Shown piece after piece: positions 33,974 through 38,941 of a stretch of DNA of 38,941 bases. The DNA is from a gamma proteobacterium symbiont of Ctena orbiculata (GTDB lineage Bacteria; Pseudomonadota; Gammaproteobacteria; Chromatiales; Chromatiaceae), in NCBI GenBank assembly GCA_003058525.1, contig QBVD01000011.1, positions 1-38,941 of the forward strand, in the 5' to 3' direction. The stretch's first letter is position 1, and each line of letters opens with the position of its first letter. The notes under the pieces are model-generated. The model saw only the letters and a program-made list of their open reading frames with translations. It was not told the origin of the DNA and searched no databases. The position numbers and the translations under genes are program-made.

Positions 33974-34506
33974 AAAATAGCCCTTCCATACGAAAAGCTC
34001 CCGCGTCGGGGGGCAAGGTCATGGTTATGGCAGGTGGGCTATTCCAAATCGGTCAACAACACGGGCTGGCCGAACCCTTCCTGGGCCACGCCGCTGGCGG
34101 CGGAAAACACCTCCCAAACCGCCCGCGGGGCATTCAGCTTGCAGGATTCCAGGTAGGGTTTGCCTTATCCATTCCAGCCGCCCCCGATCGCGTAGACTTT
34201 TGTGCCGATCAGTTCGCGTGCCAGCATGTTGATCGTCCCTATGAGTTGCAACGGTTTAATGTTTGATTGTGCTGAGTAATGGCTGCCGGGTGTCTCCAGG
34301 TTCAGAAATTCTCCAGCAATCATTACTTCTAATCAGTTATGGATTCTATCTTCAGGATTCCACAATTCAATTAGGGTAAAGACCTTTTGATCAGCTTTGG
34401 TTCGGATTTTTCGAATCTATTACACAGAGAAACGAATATTAAATTGTTATGGCAGGCCATATTATCTTCTCAAGACAGTAGATAACCAACTCCAAGGTGA
34501 CTGATT
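33974..34506. other. Intergenic stretch with gene debris
   Basis: Between fic and the rhodanese gene only a broken minus-strand fragment (34039-34227, listed separately) can be recognised as former coding sequence. The right half (34260-34506) is AT rich and presumably carries the promoter for the rhodanese operon. Confidence 0.4.
34039..34227 (-). pseudogene. Degenerate coding fragment with internal stop
   Basis: Reading minus from 34227, a protein-like sequence MLARELIGTKVYAIGGGWNG is broken by TAA at 34165-34167. It then continues in the same frame as GKPYLESCKLNAPRAVWEVF and ends at 34039. Composition and codon use look like real coding DNA, so this appears to be the tail of a lost gene. 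I do not recognise the family. The plus-strand open frame over the same bases is its shadow. Confidence 0.35.
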
Positions 34507-35082
34507 ATGGAAAACGCGAATGTATCAACTATTTCACCTTCTGATCTTTATGTAATGCAGAATCAGGGCAAGAAGATTGAGTTGCTTGATGTGCGCACTG
34601 GCATGGAGTACGGCAGCGGTCATATCCCCGGAGCAAAATTGCTGGCACTCGATGAAATCAGTGACGAAAGCCTCATTGAACATCTTGGTGATCCGAAAGA
34701 AAGGGATCATGCCTCCATCTACATCACTTGCCAGAGTGGATTTCGTGCACAACAGGCAGCCGAACAGCTGTATGAGTCTGGATATCAAAATCTGGTGCTT
34801 GTGGAAGGCGGTACAGAAGGCTGGGAACAGGCAGGTCTGCCGATGAAACGTTGTGGCCGGGTGATTTCAATGGAGCGGCAGGTGCAGATCACCATCGGAA
34901 GCCTGCTGCTTTTGAAAGTGATCTTCGGATTTACCCTGCATGAGTTGTTCTTCCTGGCAGGCGCCTTGATTGGGTTGGGTTTGATCATGGCTGGGGTTAC
35001 CCGCTGGTGCGGGATGGCCCGGTTGGTTGCAATGATGCCCTGGAATCGCAATAACAATTGTACTGAAAGGGCATTGGTTTAA
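34507..35082 (+). CDS. Rhodanese-like / DUF2892 inner-membrane sulfurtransferase (YgaP-like)
   Basis: A 191-residue protein. The rhodanese domain (1-112) has the active-site loop CQSGFR with Cys75, typical of single-domain thiosulfate or persulfide sulfurtransferases. Two hydrophobic helices (~127-170) form a DUF2892 membrane unit containing TRWCGMARLV, as in E. coli YgaP, which holds the catalytic domain at the cytoplasmic face. It lies 32 bases before a persulfide dioxygenase gene, so the pair probably moves and oxidises sulfane sulfur. Confidence 0.88.
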   Translation: MENANVSTISPSDLYVMQNQGKKIELLDVRTGMEYGSGHIPGAKLLALDEISDESLIEHLGDPKERDHASIYITCQSGFRAQQAAEQLYESGYQNLVLVEGGTEGWEQAGLPMKRCGRVISMERQVQITIGSLLLLKVIFGFTLHELFFLAGALIGLGLIMAGVTRWCGMARLVAMMPWNRNNNCTERALV

Positions 35083-35114
35083 CTGAGATATTTAAACAAT
35101 AGAGGAATCACAAA

Positions 35115-35807
35115 ATGGTATTCCGTCAGCTCTACGACCATGAATCGTCCACCTATACTTATCTGCTGGCTGCGCGAATGGGTGGAGAAGCCTTACTCAT
35201 CGATCCGGTAAAGTCCAATGTGGACCAGTATATTCAGCTGGTGAATGAGATGGATCTTCAACTGGTGATGGCTGTGGATACCCATATCCACGCGGATCAT
35301 GTAACAGGTCTCGGTGTTCTGCGCCAGAGTACCGGTTGCACCAGTGCCATGGGCGAAATGACCAAAGCCGATTGTGTATCGCTTCACTTCAAGGAGGGAG
35401 AAAAACTCCGGGTCGATAATCTCCATCTGGATATTCTCTATACCCCGGGACATACGGATGATTCATACAGTTTCGTATTGCCGGATAGGGTCTTTACAGG
35501 TGACACGCTTTTGATCCGTGGTACCGGACGCACTGATTTTCAAAACGGTGACCCAGCAGCTCAGTATGACAGTCTATTCAATAAATTGCTGAAGCTTCCT
35601 GAGCAGATACTGGTCTATCCGGCCCATGATTATCACGGCATGACGGTGAGTACACTCTGGGAAGAGAAGCATTACAATCCGCGGCTTAAAGTGTCGGATA
35701 AACAGGCTTATGTTGAACTGATGAATAGTTTGAAACTGGATAATCCAAGGATGATGGATATTGCGGTACCGGCTAATCGTAAATGTGGTTTGAAGACGGC
35801 AGCATAG
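35115..35807 (+). CDS. ETHE1-like persulfide dioxygenase (metallo-beta-lactamase fold)
   Basis: A 230-residue cytoplasmic non-haem iron enzyme that oxidises glutathione persulfide to sulfite. Metal motifs are THIHADHVTG (H57, H59, D61, H62), GHTDDS (H112), FTGDTLLIRGTGRTDF (D129) and YPAHDY (H170). The GTGRTDFQNGD stretch separates ETHE1/PDO enzymes from glyoxalase II. It is the middle gene of an operon with the rhodanese gene and a small membrane protein. Confidence 0.92.
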   Translation: MVFRQLYDHESSTYTYLLAARMGGEALLIDPVKSNVDQYIQLVNEMDLQLVMAVDTHIHADHVTGLGVLRQSTGCTSAMGEMTKADCVSLHFKEGEKLRVDNLHLDILYTPGHTDDSYSFVLPDRVFTGDTLLIRGTGRTDFQNGDPAAQYDSLFNKLLKLPEQILVYPAHDYHGMTVSTLWEEKHYNPRLKVSDKQAYVELMNSLKLDNPRMMDIAVPANRKCGLKTAA

Positions 35808-35854
35808 TCGCAGAACAGGTTTCTGCTGGGAATAACGAATAGGAGGTCTATACC

Positions 35855-36043
35855 ATGACATTGACTACAATGCTTTTTTTCACCTTAACCGGTAGTCTGA
35901 TTGTACTGAAAGTGTGGCTGGTGGCTTTTGGACTACTACTGCTTGTCAGGGGGACGATGCGTGCTGCTCATCCAGGCTCGATGGATCCGAACTACGCAGA
36001 AATTCCGGTCGATTGCAGGTTGCAAGGGGCCTATAAGCCTTAA
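35855..36043 (+). CDS. Small membrane protein of the persulfide operon
   Basis: A 62-residue protein with a single long hydrophobic segment (about residues 5-34) followed by a short polar tail (HPGSMDPNYAEIPVDC) ending in a lone Cys region. GGAGG lies 8 bases before the ATG, which supports real translation. It is 47 bases behind the persulfide dioxygenase gene. I do not recognise the family. It may be an accessory to the membrane-bound rhodanese. Confidence 0.6.
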   Translation: MTLTTMLFFTLTGSLIVLKVWLVAFGLLLLVRGTMRAAHPGSMDPNYAEIPVDCRLQGAYKP

Positions 36044-36613
36044 ACCTGACGTCGGATCTACCCCATGTTGATTGCTTATTATAATCCTGTCTGGTCAACT
36101 CTTCCTGAGTATGGACAGGCAGGATCATGGTAAGACTATTTACTCTAAGGTATATAGTAATCAAAGGTCGTCATACCTTTAGCCTGCTAACCTGAAGAAC
36201 TTCCGATTAGTTCACTTTTCGGTCTCTGATGAATCCCGGGGCCTGGAAAATAAAGCACCTGGATTCCGGCATTCGCCGGAATGATGGATTAATCAGCGGT
36301 CATATAGTCCCGGTTTTGATTGTATTCCCTTTCTCATTGGGAATGTCTGTCTCAGCTGATCATTTGAATCAGCCATATCTGTAACTCTCGAAGACTTAGG
36401 TAACGAACTTCCTGGAGTTCCGCTCTAGAAAATGCAAAGAGCAGGACCTGAATAGTTGTAGATTTATACAGCATGATGATCGAAATTATCGAAACTTTTA
36501 GCCATGAAAACCGATTCATTGCAGAAGAACCAGGATAATAGAAAAAGAGTCAATATAGATGTGAGTAAGATATATCAAACTGATATCGCAGATGAAGCGA
36601 GTCGGAGGAGAAA
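36044..36613. other. Intergenic region before DUF2189 gene
   Basis: 570 bases of AT-rich DNA. Apart from the short palindrome at 36263-36282, I see no coding frame or RNA. The last 60 bases, ending in GGAGGA before 36614, provide the ribosome site of the next gene. Confidence 0.5.
36263..36282. repeat. Short dispersed-type palindrome
   Basis: A perfect 8-bp stem ATTCCGGC/GCCGGAAT with a 4-base loop. The core and its flanks (CTGGATTCCGGC...GCCGGAATGA) have the look of repeat palindromes common between genes of many proteobacteria. No T tract follows, so it is not a typical terminator. Confidence 0.6.
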
Positions 36614-37381
36614 ATGGATACAACATATGCTGAGACACATCGCAGTGAGAAAGCTCCGGAGATCCGGACCTTGAGCGTGACTGCACCTTATGAGTGGTTA
36701 CGAAACGGCTGGAAGGACTTTCGTCAGGCAACCTTGCCAAGCCTGACGCTTGGGCTTCTCTTTGTGATGACTGGTTACGTCCTGGTGTCCGTCAGTTGGA
36801 ACATGCCGCTGTTAACAATCACCTTTGTTACCGGCTTTCTGTTAGTGGCGCCTGCGTTGGCATTGGGATTTTATGCGATGAGCAGACGAATCCATGAGGG
36901 GAAGTCTGTTGGTTTTAACTCGCTGATATACAGCTGGAAGAATCATGGATGGTCGGTACTGCTGTTCGGCTTGGTGTTGGGTGTCGTGATGGTGGCCTGG
37001 GGCAGAATGACAGGTCTGCTGGTTGCCCTGTCCCTACCTGTAATCGGTCCCTTCAGTGACCTCCTGAGCTGGCAGGCATTGACCGATCCGGAATTCATCG
37101 CCCTTTATATGGTGGTGGGTTTTGTGCTGGCAGTACTGGTATTCAGTCTCAGTGTCGTCTCTATACCGATGCTGATTGATCGGAAGGTTGATGTAGTGAC
37201 CGCAGCAATGACTAGTCTGCGTGCGGTTGCCAAGAACCCAGGTGTGATGTTTCGCTGGGCCTTCATCATTGCACTGCTGACAATCCTGGGCATGTTCACC
37301 GCGTTTATCGGCTTGCTGATCATTATGCCTCTATTGGGACATGCCAGTTGGCATGCCTATAAACAGACGGTAGCCGACTAA
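36614..37381 (+). CDS. DUF2189 family integral membrane protein
   Basis: A 255-residue inner-membrane protein with about six hydrophobic segments (~40-62, ~64-88, ~111-135, ~160-185, ~210-228, ~229-246). The cytoplasmic N-terminus with PYEWLRNGWKDFRQ and segments ALALGFYAMSRRIHEGK and RWAFIIALLTILGMF are typical of the DUF2189 family. Function is unknown. Members often accompany cytochrome oxidase or respiratory genes, but none adjoins here. AGGAG precedes the ATG. Confidence 0.85.
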   Translation: MDTTYAETHRSEKAPEIRTLSVTAPYEWLRNGWKDFRQATLPSLTLGLLFVMTGYVLVSVSWNMPLLTITFVTGFLLVAPALALGFYAMSRRIHEGKSVGFNSLIYSWKNHGWSVLLFGLVLGVVMVAWGRMTGLLVALSLPVIGPFSDLLSWQALTDPEFIALYMVVGFVLAVLVFSLSVVSIPMLIDRKVDVVTAAMTSLRAVAKNPGVMFRWAFIIALLTILGMFTAFIGLLIIMPLLGHASWHAYKQTVAD

Positions 37382-37389
37382 GTTTAGGG

Positions 37390-37417
37390 TAGGGGTGGAA
37401 GGGTACTTTCACCCCTA
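37390..37417. terminator. Stem-loop between convergent DUF2189 and cls genes
   Basis: An 8-bp stem TAGGGGTG/CACCCCTA with a 12-base loop, placed in the 41-base gap between two convergent stop codons. No clear T tract is present, so it is a probable but weak terminator. Confidence 0.5.
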
Positions 37418-37422
37418 ACCAG

Positions 37423-38856
37423 TTACAGCAAAGGCGCTAACAACCGGCATACAGATTCAACCATTTTTCTTGATCTGGGTAAGGTTTTTCTTTCAACCAG
37501 TTGAATCTCGCCGGCTGAATCGCAAAGTTTCAGAAACTCCCTTTCCATTTGTTCGGTTATTGACTCATCAAAGAAAAACAGATTCGATTCGAAATTCAGG
37601 CGGAAACTGCGTTGGTCCATGTTTGCCGAGCCTATGGTGGATAGGTAACCGTCGATGGTCATGGTTTTTGCGTGGGTCATACTGCTTTTCAGTTCGAATA
37701 TCCTTACCCCTGCCTGCAGAAGCTGATCCTGAAATGATCGCCCTGCATGGAGCACTAGCGGATGATCGGACTGGCTGGGTAGCAGTAGCCGGACATCTAT
37801 TCCCCGAAGGGCAGCGGTTCGCAATGCAAGCAGAATCGGTTGGTCCGGAACAAAGTAGGGTGTTTCTATGAATACCTTCTGTTGTGCAAGAGTGATTGCG
37901 GTAAAGATAAAGAGGTGAATGCTTCTCCAGCGTTCGTCGGCTGGTCCACTGGATAAAAGCTGAGCGTGAACAGGTCCATAGTGTTCAAGTGCTGGAAAAT
38001 AGTCACGACTGACCAGATCCTCTGCTGTGGCATGAAACCAATCCTGGCAGAAGGTCTCTTGTATCGAGTGCACAACCGGACCCTCTACACGTGCATGAAG
38101 GTCTATCCAGGATTCTGATTTGGTTGCATATTGATCACCAACATTCATGCCGCCAATAAAAGCCTGGTCCCCATCGATGATTACCAGTTTACGGTGATTT
38201 CTGTTATTCAGGGCGAGTTGTCGATTCAGTGGGTTAACCGGCAGGAAACGTTTGATGCGTCCTCCAGCGGACTGCAACGGGTGGAAGAATGCGCGTTTGA
38301 CAGCGCGGGAGCCTACATCGTCAATCAGCAATCGAACCTCTACCCCTCTATCTGCTGCGCGCACCAGGGCATCTCGAACGCTTTCACCAATACTGTCTGT
38401 CTGCCAGATATAGTAATCGAGATGGACATGTTGTGCGGCCTTGTCGATTGCCATCTGCAGATGATCGAAAAGTAACTGACCGGACCTGTAAATCTCTATC
38501 CGGTTACCGGCCAGAGGACCGTTGCCATCGAATTGTCGCGCCAGATGAATCAAGGATGGTGGCGCCAGGTCGGGTTCTGCATTGTGTTCGGCGTGTGTCT
38601 GTAGCCGCTCAATTTCCGGAGCGAGAAGGGATTCTACTTTATGGCGTTTTCTACGTCGCAGATGCAGGCGAGTTGTTCCCAGCAGCCAGAATGCAATAAG
38701 CCCGATAAAGGGAATAAACACGATCACAAGAATCCAAGCCAGGGTGGCGCCTGACTCCCTGCGTTGCAGCAGAATTGTGGGGATCAGTATGGCCACAATG
38801 GCAAGGTCCAGGATGATCCAAGACATATTGAGCCAGCCAGTTGTGCTGATGGTCAT
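37423..38856 (-). CDS. cls: Cardiolipin synthase (phospholipase D family)
   Basis: A protein of about 477 residues. Two N-terminal membrane helices (WIILDLAIVAILIPTILL and TLAWILVIVFIPFIGLIAFW) are followed by two PLD domains with catalytic HKD-type motifs NHRKLVIIDGDQAFIGGMN and THAKTMTIDGYLSTIGSANMDQRS. It condenses two phosphatidylglycerols, or a PG and another phospholipid, into cardiolipin at the inner membrane. The start is uncertain: ATG at 38904, 38856 or 38826 are in frame, none with a strong ribosome site. 38856 leaves a normal ClsA-like N-terminus. Confidence 0.93.
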   Translation of the reverse strand: MTISTTGWLNMSWIILDLAIVAILIPTILLQRRESGATLAWILVIVFIPFIGLIAFWLLGTTRLHLRRRKRHKVESLLAPEIERLQTHAEHNAEPDLAPPSLIHLARQFDGNGPLAGNRIEIYRSGQLLFDHLQMAIDKAAQHVHLDYYIWQTDSIGESVRDALVRAADRGVEVRLLIDDVGSRAVKRAFFHPLQSAGGRIKRFLPVNPLNRQLALNNRNHRKLVIIDGDQAFIGGMNVGDQYATKSESWIDLHARVEGPVVHSIQETFCQDWFHATAEDLVSRDYFPALEHYGPVHAQLLSSGPADERWRSIHLFIFTAITLAQQKVFIETPYFVPDQPILLALRTAALRGIDVRLLLPSQSDHPLVLHAGRSFQDQLLQAGVRIFELKSSMTHAKTMTIDGYLSTIGSANMDQRSFRLNFESNLFFFDESITEQMEREFLKLCDSAGEIQLVERKTLPRSRKMVESVCRLLAPLL

Positions 38857-38941
38857 AAGTTCTTTGTAGGTTAATAAAGTTGTGAAAACTGGCTTGAAAG
38901 CCAAACTGTATATCAGGGTCCGAAGCCACCTTTACAATTCA

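Noticed and set aside
34021-34266. 81-codon plus-strand frame
   Set aside because: The opposite strand gives a more protein-like reading with one internal stop, so this frame is the shadow of a decayed gene.
1-38941. CRISPR array or prophage
   Set aside because: No regularly spaced repeats beyond the pairs listed, and no integrase, capsid, tail or cas genes were seen.

Overview
The window looks like chromosomal DNA of a gammaproteobacterium, probably a facultatively anaerobic or microaerobic sulfur/hydrogen-using chemolithotroph. This lineage call is inference. It rests on a Hyb-type uptake [NiFe]-hydrogenase operon, several small c-type cytochromes, a haem-c chemoreceptor, a persulfide dioxygenase/rhodanese operon and a PEP-CTERM protein, set among ordinary proteobacterial housekeeping genes (ada, tsaB, lpxH, ppiB, cysS, folD, cls). 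No species can be named from the sequence alone.

Layout. 1-7.8 kb: a nested palindromic repeat that cuts off an alkA-like gene, then ada, a glutathione S-transferase, a secreted lipase-like hydrolase, a small RRM-like protein and an RND transporter with no adaptor gene beside it. 7.9-12.8 kb: a PEP-CTERM protein, tsaB, and a minus-strand block of an ExbB/TolQ/MotA-like channel, an ExbD/MotB-like partner with a very long coiled coil, and two overlapping Slp-family lipoproteins. 13-18.7 kb: glycerate kinase, a DUF455 ferritin-like protein, an exported unknown, lpxH, two cyclophilins (cytoplasmic and periplasmic) and two small cytochromes c. 19-27.4 kb: a chemoreceptor with a periplasmic CxxCH haem motif converges on a seven-gene hydrogenase operon transcribed leftwards as hybO-A-B-C-D-hypC-hybE. 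A good sigma-54 promoter lies upstream of hybO and a miniature inverted repeat sits between hybD and hypC.

27.7-31.6 kb: cysS, a REP-associated tyrosine transposase between two copies of its palindrome, folD, and a tRNA cluster Pro(TGG)-Arg(TCT)-His(GTG)-Lys(CTT). The Arg tRNA is split in its anticodon by a group I intron of about 296 nt. 31.6-34.5 kb is a debris-rich accessory stretch with a PepSY protein, a Fic protein whose start region carries repeated operator-like sequences, and a broken gene fragment. 34.5-38.9 kb: a rhodanese-DUF2892 / persulfide dioxygenase / small membrane protein operon, a DUF2189 membrane protein and cardiolipin synthase.

How it fits together: the hydrogenase would feed electrons from periplasmic H2 through HybO and HybA to quinone via HybB. 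The nearby cytochromes and haem chemoreceptor fit a redox-sensing, respiratory lifestyle. The persulfide operon handles sulfane sulfur. The most unusual items are the ExbBD-like motor with a coiled coil long enough to cross the periplasm, the intron-bearing tRNA-Arg, the haem-c chemoreceptor and the transposase-REP pair.
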